The translations under genes were made by a program, and so were the position numbers. Below the pieces are notes generated by a model. The model was given only the letters and a program-made list of their open reading frames with translations, was not told the origin of the DNA and searched no databases. Positions 44,048 to 52,513 of a stretch of DNA of 64,000 bases are shown here, piece by piece. This stretch comes from Spongiactinospora sp. TRM90649 (GTDB lineage: Bacteria > Actinomycetota > Actinomycetes > Streptosporangiales > Streptosporangiaceae), in the NCBI RefSeq assembly GCF_029382225.1, contig NZ_JARLTC010000005.1, forward strand, positions 62,001 to 126,000. The letters are read 5' to 3'. How positions within the stretch are numbered: position 1 is the stretch's first letter; every line of letters begins with the position of its first letter.

Positions 44048-44416
44048 CTACGTGGCCTGCCCATTCACCTCGATCGTGACACCCGGCTTCTCACCCCAGA
44101 AGGCGAGCAGGCCGGCGATCTCCTTCACCCTCGGGAACGGCTCCGTGTAGGACCAGACCACATCCTCGGCCACGGCGTCACCGCCCTGAACCGACCAATA
44201 GGTGGCGTCGCCCTTGAACGGGCAGTGCGACGTCGTCGCCGACGATCTGAGCAGGTCCATCTGCACGTCCGCCGACGGCAGGTAGTAGCGCGGCGGACAG
44301 CCCGTCTCGGTGAGCAGGACCGGCCGGGAGGACGTCGCGACGATCACGTCCCCGACTCGGACCACGACCTGGTCCGATACGGGCGTGACCTCGATGTCAT
44401 GACCTTGTGTGTTCAT
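44048..44416 (-). CDS. DUF427 domain protein
   Basis: A 122-aa small soluble beta-rich protein matching DUF427: VRVGDVIVATSSRPVLLTET, GCPPRYYLPSADV, HCPFKGDATYWSV and VVWSYTEPFPRVKEIAG. Relatives are widespread in actinobacteria; biochemical role unclear. ATG 44414-44416; no operon partner. Confidence 0.93.
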   Translation of the reverse strand: MNTQGHDIEVTPVSDQVVVRVGDVIVATSSRPVLLTETGCPPRYYLPSADVQMDLLRSSATTSHCPFKGDATYWSVQGGDAVAEDVVWSYTEPFPRVKEIAGLLAFWGEKPGVTIEVNGQAT

Positions 44417-44509
44417 AGAGCGATCCCATCAAACGTGCCCCCCGGACGCCAGCGCGACGCTTCTCACCACTCGGCGAGCGCGGCAGAGGTATCGGTGGAC
44501 GGTGGCCTG

Positions 44510-45001
44510 CTAACACATGACGCCGCCATCATCAGGGTCCGCACCATGCGCCGCCGACACGGTGACCGCGTAATCACCGACCGAAGGATCACCATCTGTA
44601 CCGATGATTGCCGAGACATGCAGATAGGCGGTTACATTGTTCAACCGCTTACGGAGGCAAGCGGCCTGTGTTCGCCTGACCCACTTCCATCCGTCTTCCC
44701 CGGCAACTCGATCGTAGAACGCAATAACGTCGGGCTCCGCCCCCTGGAAGGCGTATTGTTCTGTCGCAAAGACATACTCGTCGTCCCCGTCGCACCCGGC
44801 ACGAGAGCTCACCGCCCTTACAGTCGGAGGATGCGAGCTTAGAACTCTCTGTGATTGCAGTACGGGCAGAATTGCCAAATCTTCAGATGCACACCTGGAA
44901 GCGGAGTAGAGAACCCCGGAGCAACCCAGGGCGGCGGCGCAGATCAAAGCCGCTCCCGCCGTGTACGTCACGATAGAGAAAGCCGCAGACCGCAATCGCA
45001 T
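44510..45001 (-). CDS. Hypothetical exported or membrane-anchored protein
   Basis: A 163-aa protein with a hydrophobic N-terminus (FSIVTYTAGAALICAAALGC), either a signal/anchor or a lipoprotein-like sequence with Cys27. The rest is soluble (FATEQYAFQGAEPDVIAFYD, AGEDGWKWVRRTQAACLRKR). No family is recognised. GC content and codon use are visibly lower than the neighbours, which suggests recent acquisition. ATG at 44999-45001. It could be an orphan or fast-evolving surface protein. Confidence 0.6.
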   Translation of the reverse strand: MRLRSAAFSIVTYTAGAALICAAALGCSGVLYSASRCASEDLAILPVLQSQRVLSSHPPTVRAVSSRAGCDGDDEYVFATEQYAFQGAEPDVIAFYDRVAGEDGWKWVRRTQAACLRKRLNNVTAYLHVSAIIGTDGDPSVGDYAVTVSAAHGADPDDGGVMC

Positions 45002-45292
45002 GCCGACAAGTCTAGCCTTGACCTCACCATACGGAAATGTATAAGGGTCCGGCCAGTGAAACTGAACCCAAATTCGCCTTTTCGATCAATCGGCCAAGAG
45101 CCTGACCTTCCACAGCAGTCGCAGATCGTGACCTTGCCGCGAACCGGCCACGCCGAAGCGAGAGACGACAGTGCGCGAGATGCGTACAGCAGTGCGCTCA
45201 TCGCTGACGACAGGCCCGCCCATCACAGGGCAGACTTCACCGACCGACCAATGGAATACGGGGCGACCGGCTGGCGAAGCTCCGGCGCGTGA

Positions 45293-45623
45293 TCGGCGCG
45301 CTCCTCGGCGCCGCCGGCGTACCGTCCGGGCGAGCGCCTCATCGTCCGGCGGGACTCGGCCGGTGCCCTGCGCACCGGGCAAGTCGTCCTGCTCGGCGGA
45401 GCAGGTCATCCCCATCGGTAAGACCGCGTAGGACCGCGAACGGGAACGGCGTGGGCCCGCGCTGCGCACCGTCCCAGGCACACAGGTACCGCAAGGTCAC
45501 CTGGTCGTGCTGGGCGACAACGCGGACCGCTCCTACGACTCGCGCCAGTGCGGATACCTGGCGGCGAACCGTGTCGTGGGCATCGTGCTGCGCGAGGCCG
45601 GGCCGCACCGTCTCGATGGATGA
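45293..45623 (+). pseudogene. Frameshifted signal peptidase I (S26) remnant
   Basis: One frame encodes YRPGERLIVRRDSAGALRTG QVVLLGG (the region after the catalytic Ser in S26 peptidases) and then stops at ~45422. A second frame encodes VPQGHLVVLGDNADRSYDSR QCGYLAANRVVGIVLRE to the stop at 45621-45623, matching the GDNxxxSxDSR box and following strand. The SM motif holding the nucleophile Ser, the membrane anchor and the start are absent. The flanking 45002-45292 and 45624-45902 show nothing recognisable. Confidence 0.7.
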
Positions 45624-45902
45624 CGCAGCCGAAGCCGACGGTGAGGACCAGACCTCCGCGACGGCCGCGGTGCCGTCCCGGTCGCGATGGCCGACGCGCC
45701 GATTGCCCCGGGCACAGGCGACAGAGGCCCCAGGCCGGCGATCTGGACCGAGCTGAAGGATCACGCGTCGGACGCACGGCCGTGCCGGAGCGCTCTCATG
45801 TCGTAAGACCGAATGGTTCCGGAGAGATCGGGGGCGACAACAGCGTCCGCCGACTCCTGCCAAGATGCCCGACGTCTGGCATCGTGGCCGTTCAAGGAGC
45901 GA

Positions 45903-46646
45903 TCAGATGACGAATCCGCCGTCGACGGTGAGGGTCGCGCCGGTGATGTAGCGTCCCTCCTCGCCGGCGAGGAACGCCACGGACGCGGCCACGTCGGCCG
46001 GTTCGGCGTAGCGGCCGAGCGCGGTGAACCCGTTGATCGTCTCGGCGTTGGGGCCGGAGGCGGGGTTCAGTTCGGTGTCGGTCGGGCCCGGGTTCACCAG
46101 GTTGACCGTGATGCCGCGCGCGCCCAGCTCCCGTCCGAGCGCCTTGGTCAGGCCGGTGAGCGCGGTCTTGCTCAGCGCGTACAGCGAGAAGCCGGGGAAC
46201 ACCACCCGGTCGGCGACCATGCTGCCGATCGTGATGATGCGACCGTCGGCCCGCATGTGCGGGACGGCGGCCTGCGCGGCGACGAACGGCGCGCGGACGT
46301 TGACCGCGATCGTCTGGTCGAACTCGTCCAGGCTCACCTGCTCCAGCGGCGCGACGGGGAACGCGCCGGCGTTGCTGACCAGGATGTCGAGCCGGCCCAG
46401 CTCGCCGGCGACCCGGTCGATGGCCGCGACCAGGGCCGCCGGGTCGGCGCTGTCAGCCTGAATGGCCAGGGCGCGCCGCCCCGCCGCCTTGATCTGGTCG
46501 ACGACCTCTTCGGCGCGACGCTCGTTGCTGTGATAGGTGAAGGCCACATCGGCGCCCTGCTGCGTCAGGCGCAGCGCCACGGCGGCGCCGATGCCCCGGC
46601 TTCCGCCGGTCACGAAGGCTACTTTTCCGTCAAGTCGATTGTTCAT
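45903..46646 (-). CDS. Short-chain dehydrogenase/reductase
   Basis: A 247-aa classical SDR: cofactor motif TGGSRGIG with a following YHSNERRAEE suggesting NADP, NNAG-equivalent SNAGAF, catalytic Ser in TIGSM, and YALSK with Tyr and Lys. C-terminal GRYITGATLTVDGGFVI is standard. Divergent from another SDR; its start lies ~250 bp from that gene. Substrate unknown; a 3-oxoacyl or sugar/alcohol reductase are both possible. Confidence 0.92.
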   Translation of the reverse strand: MNNRLDGKVAFVTGGSRGIGAAVALRLTQQGADVAFTYHSNERRAEEVVDQIKAAGRRALAIQADSADPAALVAAIDRVAGELGRLDILVSNAGAFPVAPLEQVSLDEFDQTIAVNVRAPFVAAQAAVPHMRADGRIITIGSMVADRVVFPGFSLYALSKTALTGLTKALGRELGARGITVNLVNPGPTDTELNPASGPNAETINGFTALGRYAEPADVAASVAFLAGEEGRYITGATLTVDGGFVI

Positions 46647-46852
46647 GGTCCGAGAGTCTGGCCGAGTGCCCGCCGGCGCCGCTGGCAGGAATCAGACGTC
46701 GCGCTGTCGTGATCATTGCGCGGCTTTCGTTGTTTCTGGACTCTGGTACGGCCTTGCCCCTGGAGCGATCGCGGGCCCGGGATCATTGACGACCTCCGCT
46801 CCCCTACGTCGGCGATACTACCGCTTTACTTCACCTTAGGCATTAATGCATA

Positions 46853-46870
46853 CTGTGTAGCGTTACACAG
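46853..46870. promoter_or_regulatory. TetR-type operator candidate
   Basis: CTGTGTA-gcgt-TACACAG, a perfect 7-bp inverted repeat 25 bp upstream of the SDR start, in the divergent region 46647-46895. The TGTGTA...TACACA shape is typical of TetR-family operators. A palindrome GCATTAATGC (46840-46849) lies next to it. Confidence 0.5.
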
Positions 46871-46895
46871 ACTGCACTAATTGGAGGTGGCCATC

Positions 46896-47894
46896 ATGGG
46901 AAGCCTGGACGGGCGCATCGTCCTCATCACCGGAGCGGGACGCGGCATCGGGCGGGAGGAGGCGCTGCTCTTCGCCGCCGAGGGGGCCAAGGTCGTCGTC
47001 AACGACCCCGGCGTGGCGATCGACGGCACGGGCGGCGACGCCGGAGTGGCCGCGCGGGTGGTCGAGGAGATCACCGCGCGCGGCGGGCAGGCCGTGGCCA
47101 GCACCGACAGCGTCGCCGACTGGGAGGGCGCCCGCCGCATGGTGGAGACGGCCCTTGAGCACTTCCGTGACCTGCACGTCGTGGTCAACAACGCGACCAT
47201 CGAGCGGAACATGGGGCTGACCGACCTGTCGGAGGAGGATTTCGACGATGTCGTGGCCGTCAAGCTGAAGGGCAGCTTCGCGGTGACGCGTTGGGCGGCC
47301 CGCCACTGGCGCGACCGGTTCCGCGCGGGAGACGGCATCGACCGCGCCGTGGTCAACACCTCCTCCGGCTCCGGGCTGCTCAACCCGCTGCCCACGCAGG
47401 TCTCGTACGCGGCGGGCAACGCCGGGGTCGCGGCGATGACCATCGTGGCGGCCCTCGAACTCGGCCGCTACGGGGTGCGGGTCAACTGCCTCTCGCCGTC
47501 CATGGCCCGCACCAGGCTCACCCTCGGCGTTCCCGGCATGAGCGAGGACCCGCCGGCGGACCGGTTCGACCCCCTGCACCCGGCCACCAGCGCGCCGGTC
47601 GCGGCCTACCTGGCCGCCGCGGACTGCCCGCTCACCGGCCAGGTACTGTCGGTGCGCGGCGGCTCGGTCGCGGTCAACCACGGCTGGTCGATCGGCGGCC
47701 ACGTCCACAAGGACGGGCTGTGGAGCGTGGCCGAACTGGCCGAGAAGGTGAAGGAGCTGCCGACGGACGACCCCTTCGACAACCTCGCGAAGGCCCTCTC
47801 CGGCGCGCTCGGCACCACCGGGCGCGACCGGCTCCAAGAGATGATCGACGCGCTGCTGGACCAAGAGGACCCGTCCGGTACGAACTCCGCGTGA
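46896..47894 (+). CDS. SDR of the multifunctional-enzyme-2-like type, catalytic Lys missing
   Basis: A 332-aa SDR resembling (3R)-hydroxyacyl-CoA dehydrogenases: cofactor motif TGAGRGIGREEALLFAAEGA, VVNNATIERN, VNTSSGSGLLNPLPTQ, and Y-A-A-G-N where the active-site YxxxK Lys is Asn (codon 47418-47420). Its ~80-residue C-terminal extension (residues ~255-332) is beyond a basic SDR. ATG 46896 with GGAGGTGG at 5 nt. Without the Lys, classical reductase activity is doubtful, so it may bind ligand or have altered chemistry. Confidence 0.87.
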   Translation: MGSLDGRIVLITGAGRGIGREEALLFAAEGAKVVVNDPGVAIDGTGGDAGVAARVVEEITARGGQAVASTDSVADWEGARRMVETALEHFRDLHVVVNNATIERNMGLTDLSEEDFDDVVAVKLKGSFAVTRWAARHWRDRFRAGDGIDRAVVNTSSGSGLLNPLPTQVSYAAGNAGVAAMTIVAALELGRYGVRVNCLSPSMARTRLTLGVPGMSEDPPADRFDPLHPATSAPVAAYLAAADCPLTGQVLSVRGGSVAVNHGWSIGGHVHKDGLWSVAELAEKVKELPTDDPFDNLAKALSGALGTTGRDRLQEMIDALLDQEDPSGTNSA

Positions 47895-47905
47895 GGCGAT
47901 GAGGC

Positions 47906-47943
47906 CGCCCTGGACCACGTACTAGGGCTCGTGGTCCAGGGCG
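47906..47943. terminator. Bidirectional terminator between two SDR genes
   Basis: Perfect 14-bp stem (47906-47919 with 47930-47943) and a 10-nt loop, between converging genes. Confidence 0.75.
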
Positions 47944-47944
47944 C

Positions 47945-48706
47945 TCAGCGGGGGGCCATCCGGATCGCGCCGTCGAGACGGATGGTCTCGCCGTTGATCA
48001 TCGGGTTGGCGATGATGTGGCCCGCGAGGGCGGCGAACTCGGCGGGCCGCCCGAGCCGCCTCGGGTGTTGTGTCTGCGCGTTCAGCGAGGCGATCGCCTC
48101 GTCGGAGACCGTGGCGAACAGGGGTGTGTGGAACAGGCCGGGCGCGATGGTCGCCACCCTGATCTGGTGCGTGGCGAGGTCGCGGGCGATCGGCAGCGTC
48201 ATGCCGACGATCCCGGCCTTGGACGCCGCGTAGGCGGCCTGCCCGACCTGCCCGTCGAAGGCGGCCACCGACGCGGTGTTGACGATCACCCCGCGTTCGC
48301 CGTCGACGGCGTCGGTTCGCGCGATCTGTTCGGCGGCGAGGCGGACGACGTTGAACGTGCCGACGAGGTTGACGGTGACGACGGCGGCGAACTCGTTCAG
48401 CGGAAAGGCGCCCCGCGCGCCGACCGTTCTGACCGCGTTGCCGATGCCCGCGCAGTTCACCACCGCCCGCAACGGCCCGCGGGCGGCGCAGGCGGCGACC
48501 GCGGCGGCCACGTCCTTCTCGTCGGTGACGTCGCCGGGAACGAAACAGACGTGCGAACCGATCTCCTCGGCGACGGCTTCGCCGCCCGACGACGGCAGAT
48601 CGAGGATGACGACGTCGGCACCGGCGGCACGCAGCTCCCGTACCGTCGCCAGGCCGAGCCCGGACGCGCCGCCGGTGACGAGCGCCACCGCGTTGGTGAG
48701 TTTCAT
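47945..48706 (-). CDS. SDR, 3-hydroxyacyl-CoA dehydrogenase type 2-like (HSD10-like)
   Basis: A 253-aa SDR: TGGASGLGLATVRELRAAGA with Asp in VVILDLPSS indicating NAD preference, VNCAGIG, NTASVAAFDGQVGQAAYAASK with Ser, Tyr and Lys, and the C-terminal NPMINGETIRLDGAIRM typical of HSD10-like enzymes. These oxidise 3-hydroxyacyl-CoA, including 2-methyl-branched ones, and steroids. It heads the acyl-CoA dehydrogenase run with 43 bp spacing. Confidence 0.92.
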   Translation of the reverse strand: MKLTNAVALVTGGASGLGLATVRELRAAGADVVILDLPSSGGEAVAEEIGSHVCFVPGDVTDEKDVAAAVAACAARGPLRAVVNCAGIGNAVRTVGARGAFPLNEFAAVVTVNLVGTFNVVRLAAEQIARTDAVDGERGVIVNTASVAAFDGQVGQAAYAASKAGIVGMTLPIARDLATHQIRVATIAPGLFHTPLFATVSDEAIASLNAQTQHPRRLGRPAEFAALAGHIIANPMINGETIRLDGAIRMAPR

Positions 48707-48749
48707 CGGTAAGCCTCTCCGGATGGAGTGAGTGGAACGTATGGCCCGA

Positions 48750-49859
48750 TCAGGCCGGTGCGGGCAGGGCGATCAGGCGCGCGAGCTCGGCGTGCAGCGA
48801 CCCCGGCGTACCGAAGGTGACCTGATCGGCCTTGGCCCGCTTGAGGTACAGGTGCAGCGGGTGCTCCCACGTCATGCCGATGCCACCGTGCAACTGGACG
48901 GCCTCCTCGGCGACGCGCACCGCCGCCGTCCCGCAGAAGGCCCGCGCCACCAGGGCCGCCACCGGGCGTTCCGCGTCGTGGGTCGCGGTCGCGGCGTGCC
49001 TGGCCGCCGCCCTCATCGACTCGACCTCCACGTACAGGTCGGCGAGACGATGCTTGACGGCCTGGAATCCGCCGATCGCCCGGCCGAACTGACGCCGCGT
49101 CCGGACGTACTCGACGGTCGTGTCCAGGCACCGCTGCGCGAGCCCTAGCTGTTCGGAGGCGAGCAGCGCGGCCCCCGTGAGCAGGGCGTCGCCGATCGCG
49201 CTCCGGCCCGCTCCGGCCGGGGCGACCAGGTCACCGGAGACACCGGACAGACTGACGTCCGCCAATTGTCTGCTCATGTCGAGCGACGACACGGGCTCGA
49301 CGCGCGCGGCCATCGCCGGCACCGCCCGAAGCTCGACCCCTTCTGCCGTCCTGACCGGAACCAGCAGGACGTCCGCCTCCGCCGCGCCGGCCACGTTGGC
49401 GACCCGTCCGCGCAGCCCGTCGTCCTCCGCGCGGACGTCGAAGCGCGCCGCGCCCGGCCCGGCGTCCAGCGGCAGGACCAGCGCGACGGTACGGCGTCCC
49501 GCGGCGAGTTCGGACAGGAGGTCGCCCGCCGCGGGGGCGGGTGACGCGAGCAGGGCGGTGGTCCCCACGACCGCGCTGGTCAGGTAGGGAACCGGCGCGA
49601 CGGCCCGGCCGAGCTCCTCCAGGACGACCGCCGCCTCCCGGGCGCGACCTCCCGCGCCGCCGTACGCCTCCGGTACCAGCAACGCCGACAGGCCCAGCTC
49701 CGCGCTCAGCCGCGGCCACAGGTCGGCGACCAGCCCGCGGTCGCCGTCGAAGCAGGCCAGTACCCCGGCGGGCGCGCACCGGTCGGCCAGCAGCCCGCGG
49801 ACGGCGGCCCGCAGGGCGTCCTCGACGTCGGTGTACAACAGGTCGGGCTCGGTGCTCAT
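48750..49859 (-). CDS. Acyl-CoA dehydrogenase, first of a pair
   Basis: A 369-aa flavoprotein of the ACAD fold. An N-terminal helical domain (LWPRLSAELGLSALLVPEAYGGAGG), a middle beta domain, and the C-terminal FAD-binding helices (VRTRRQFGRAIGGFQAVKHR, EEAVQLHGGIGMTWEHPLHL) are present. No Glu at the YEG-type position is visible, so it may be a subunit without the usual base. It overlaps the second ACAD by 4 nt (start 49857-49859). Paired ACADs of this kind form alpha2-beta2 heterotetramers in steroid side-chain degradation. Confidence 0.9.
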   Translation of the reverse strand: MSTEPDLLYTDVEDALRAAVRGLLADRCAPAGVLACFDGDRGLVADLWPRLSAELGLSALLVPEAYGGAGGRAREAAVVLEELGRAVAPVPYLTSAVVGTTALLASPAPAAGDLLSELAAGRRTVALVLPLDAGPGAARFDVRAEDDGLRGRVANVAGAAEADVLLVPVRTAEGVELRAVPAMAARVEPVSSLDMSRQLADVSLSGVSGDLVAPAGAGRSAIGDALLTGAALLASEQLGLAQRCLDTTVEYVRTRRQFGRAIGGFQAVKHRLADLYVEVESMRAAARHAATATHDAERPVAALVARAFCGTAAVRVAEEAVQLHGGIGMTWEHPLHLYLKRAKADQVTFGTPGSLHAELARLIALPAPA

Positions 49860-51043
49860 CTCGCCAGGTCCTTCCACGGCACGCCCTTGTCGGGACGCGG
49901 CTCCGCCGGCAGTCCGAGGACCCGTTCCGCCACGATCGTGCGCAGGATCTCCGACGTGCCGCCCTCGATCGAGTTCCCCCTGGCCCGCAGGTACCGGTAG
50001 CCGGCGTCGCGCCCGGTCAGGTCCACACTGGCCGGGCGCGCCATCGGCCACCGCCCGTACCGCAACCCGTCGGCACCGAGGAGTTCGAGCTCCAGCCCGG
50101 TGAGCCGCTGGGCGAGCCGCGCGAAGGTCACCTTCAGCGCCGCCCCCTCCGGGCCCGGCTGCCCGGCGGCCAGTTTCTGCCGCAGCCGGATCCCGGCCAG
50201 CCGGAGCACCTCCGCCTCCACCCACAGGCGCGTCAGCCTGCCGTGCAGCTCGGCCGTCCGCAGGTCGGGCCGCCGTCGCCAGGTGCCGGCGACGACCCCG
50301 ATCATGCCGTCCTCGCGGGCGTCGGACCCGCCGCCGATGGCCACCCGCTCGTTGTTCAGCGTCGCCGAGGCGACCGCCCAGCCCTCGCCTTCGCGGCCCA
50401 GCCGGTGCGCGTCCGGGACTCGGACATCGGTCAGGAACACCTCGTTGAACTCGGCCTCGCCGGTGAGCTGGCGCAACGGGCGGACCTCGACGCCCGGCGC
50501 GGTCATGTCGCACACGAAGTAGGTCAGTCCCTGGTGCTTGGGGACGTCCGGGTCGGTCCTGGCCAGCAGGATCCCCCACCGCGCGTTGTGCGCGCTCGAG
50601 GTCCACACTTTCTGGCCGTTGACGACCCATCCGTCCCCGTCACGGACGGCACGGGTGGCGACCGCCGCCAGGTCGGAACCCGCGCCCGGTTCGCTGAACA
50701 ACTGGCACCACACCTCCTCTCCCGTCCACAGCGGCCGGAGGAACCGCCGTCTCTGGGCCGGGGTGCCGTACCTGAGGATCGTCGGGGCCGCCATGCCGAG
50801 GCCGATGCCGTTGCGCCGCGGATCGTTGTCCGGGGCGCCCGCGGCGGCCAGCAGGCGGTCCACCCCGGGCTGGAACTCGCGCGGCAGGGCCAGTCCGCCC
50901 GCGCCCGGCGGGAAGTGGACCCAGGCCAGCCCCTCGTCGAACCTGGCCCGCAGGAACTCCTGGCTGCTCGTCCTGGCCGGATCGTGCGCGGTGAGCAGTC
51001 GGTCCACCCTGGCGCGCAGGTCGTACGGCGGTTCGTCCAGCAT
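49856..51043 (-). CDS. Acyl-CoA dehydrogenase, second of a pair
   Basis: A 395-aa ACAD: WCQLFSEPGAGSDLAAVATR and WVVNGQKVWTSSAHNARWGI (substrate/FAD binding), GEAEFNEVFLTDVRVPDAHR, and C-terminal NSIEGGTSEILRTIVAERVL. At the medium-chain catalytic Glu position the residue is Gly, with a Glu one residue earlier, so the base may be on another helix or in the partner. It starts at ATG 51041-51043 with AGGA. Co-translated with the first ACAD and likely its heterotetramer partner. Confidence 0.92.
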   Translation of the reverse strand: MLDEPPYDLRARVDRLLTAHDPARTSSQEFLRARFDEGLAWVHFPPGAGGLALPREFQPGVDRLLAAAGAPDNDPRRNGIGLGMAAPTILRYGTPAQRRRFLRPLWTGEEVWCQLFSEPGAGSDLAAVATRAVRDGDGWVVNGQKVWTSSAHNARWGILLARTDPDVPKHQGLTYFVCDMTAPGVEVRPLRQLTGEAEFNEVFLTDVRVPDAHRLGREGEGWAVASATLNNERVAIGGGSDAREDGMIGVVAGTWRRRPDLRTAELHGRLTRLWVEAEVLRLAGIRLRQKLAAGQPGPEGAALKVTFARLAQRLTGLELELLGADGLRYGRWPMARPASVDLTGRDAGYRYLRARGNSIEGGTSEILRTIVAERVLGLPAEPRPDKGVPWKDLAR

Positions 51044-51056
51044 CGTCGGTCCTGTC

Positions 51057-52478
51057 TCAGCTCGCCGGGCCGTGCGCCAACGGCGCGGTCACGGCCTCCA
51101 GTTGACGTCCGGTGGTGCGGGGCCCGAACAGCCCGATGTCGACGGCGCAGATCACCAGCAGCAGGGCCGAGACGCCGAGCACGCCGACCGGGCCGAGCGC
51201 GGCCAGGATGGCCAGCGCCGCGAACGGCATGAGCGCGGTCGCCAGCCGGGACAGGCCGTTTCCGAGACCGGTGGCGAACCCGCGGGTCTCGGTCGGGAAG
51301 ATCTCCGGTACGTACACACAGGCCGCCGTGGCGAACACGCTGCCGAGCGCGGTGAACGCGAACCCGGTCAGCAGTACCAGGGTCTCCTGATCGGCCACTC
51401 CGAACGCGATCCCGACCACTGCCATGAGCAGCGCGGACACCACGATCAGCCGCTTTCGTTCCACCCTGTCGGCGATGATCGCGACAACGGCGGCCCCCAG
51501 CGGGTACCCGATCGCGATCAGCCCGGTGTAGAGCAGCGACTGGATGATGTCGAAGCCCTTGGCCAGCAGGATGATCGGCGCGATCGCACCGATCCCGTAG
51601 TGCGCCAGCCCCGCGCACACGTTGAAGATGTTGATCACCACGAGGCGGCCCAGGTAGCGGCCCCGGAACATCGCCCGGACCGGTGCCTGCGGCGCGGGCG
51701 GCCGGGCCGGCTCCGCCGCCGGGGCGGGCAGCGGCCCCGACTCGCGTTCGGCCTCCCGCTCGATGCCGGCCACGATCGCGTCGGCCTCCGCGTGACGGCC
51801 CCTGGCGATCAGCCAGCGGGCGGATTCCGGCAGGCTCCGCCGGACCCACAGCAGTAGGACCGCGCCGGAACCGGCGGCGATGAGCAGCCACCTCCATCCC
51901 TCGATCAGGAACGTCGCCCCGGCCAGCGGCGCGCCCAGGAAGGCCACCGTCGGGTAGGCGGCGAAGGCGATCGCCATGACCCAGCCGAGGTACCGGCCGC
52001 GGCTGGCTCTGGGCATGAACTCACCTATGTAGGCCCCGACGAGGGTCGACTCCGCGCCCGCGCCGATGCCCGCGACGAACCGGCACGCCGCCAGCACCCA
52101 CACGTTGGGGGCCGCCGCTGCGAGCAGGCCGAAGACCAGGTAGATGGTGAGGTTGATCAGGAACATCCGGCGGCGGCCGAACCGGTCCCCCAGGTATCCG
52201 AGCCCGACCGCGCCGACGAACATGCCGAGGAACACGGAGGAGATCAGCACGCCGGACTCGAACGGCGTCAGATTCCACAGCGGTCGCAGGGTCGCGGCGA
52301 GCGTGCCGCCGAGCACCAGCTCGAAGTACTCGTAGAACAGCCCGCCGCCGATGATGAGGGTCAACCGGCGGTGCCAGCGGCCGACCGGCAGGCGGTCCAG
52401 CCGGGCGGCGATCGTCACCGCGCCGGAGGGACCTGGCCGGTCTCCCGGGACGGAACTCTGGTCGATGGTGTCTGACAT
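51057..52478 (-). CDS. MFS transporter (sugar porter/aromatic acid-type)
   Basis: A 473-aa major facilitator with 12 expected membrane segments and a central loop (residues ~220-270, Ala/Pro-rich). Motif A GYLGDRFGRRRMFLINL between helices 2 and 3, SLPESARWLI before the loop, and VPEIFPTETRGFATGLGNG in the second half match the sugar porter/metabolite-H+ symporter groups. ATG 52476-52478. Its place among beta-oxidation genes indicates it imports the acid that the island degrades. Confidence 0.92.
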   Translation of the reverse strand: MSDTIDQSSVPGDRPGPSGAVTIAARLDRLPVGRWHRRLTLIIGGGLFYEYFELVLGGTLAATLRPLWNLTPFESGVLISSVFLGMFVGAVGLGYLGDRFGRRRMFLINLTIYLVFGLLAAAAPNVWVLAACRFVAGIGAGAESTLVGAYIGEFMPRASRGRYLGWVMAIAFAAYPTVAFLGAPLAGATFLIEGWRWLLIAAGSGAVLLLWVRRSLPESARWLIARGRHAEADAIVAGIEREAERESGPLPAPAAEPARPPAPQAPVRAMFRGRYLGRLVVINIFNVCAGLAHYGIGAIAPIILLAKGFDIIQSLLYTGLIAIGYPLGAAVVAIIADRVERKRLIVVSALLMAVVGIAFGVADQETLVLLTGFAFTALGSVFATAACVYVPEIFPTETRGFATGLGNGLSRLATALMPFAALAILAALGPVGVLGVSALLLVICAVDIGLFGPRTTGRQLEAVTAPLAHGPAS

Positions 52479-52513
52479 GACGGGCTCACTTCCTCGGGGG
52501 GTACGGCTCTCGG

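Noticed and set aside
43709..44842. A 377-aa plus-strand frame opposite DUF427
   Set aside because: Shadow frame without domain or ribosome-binding site; DUF427 on the minus strand has clear family motifs.
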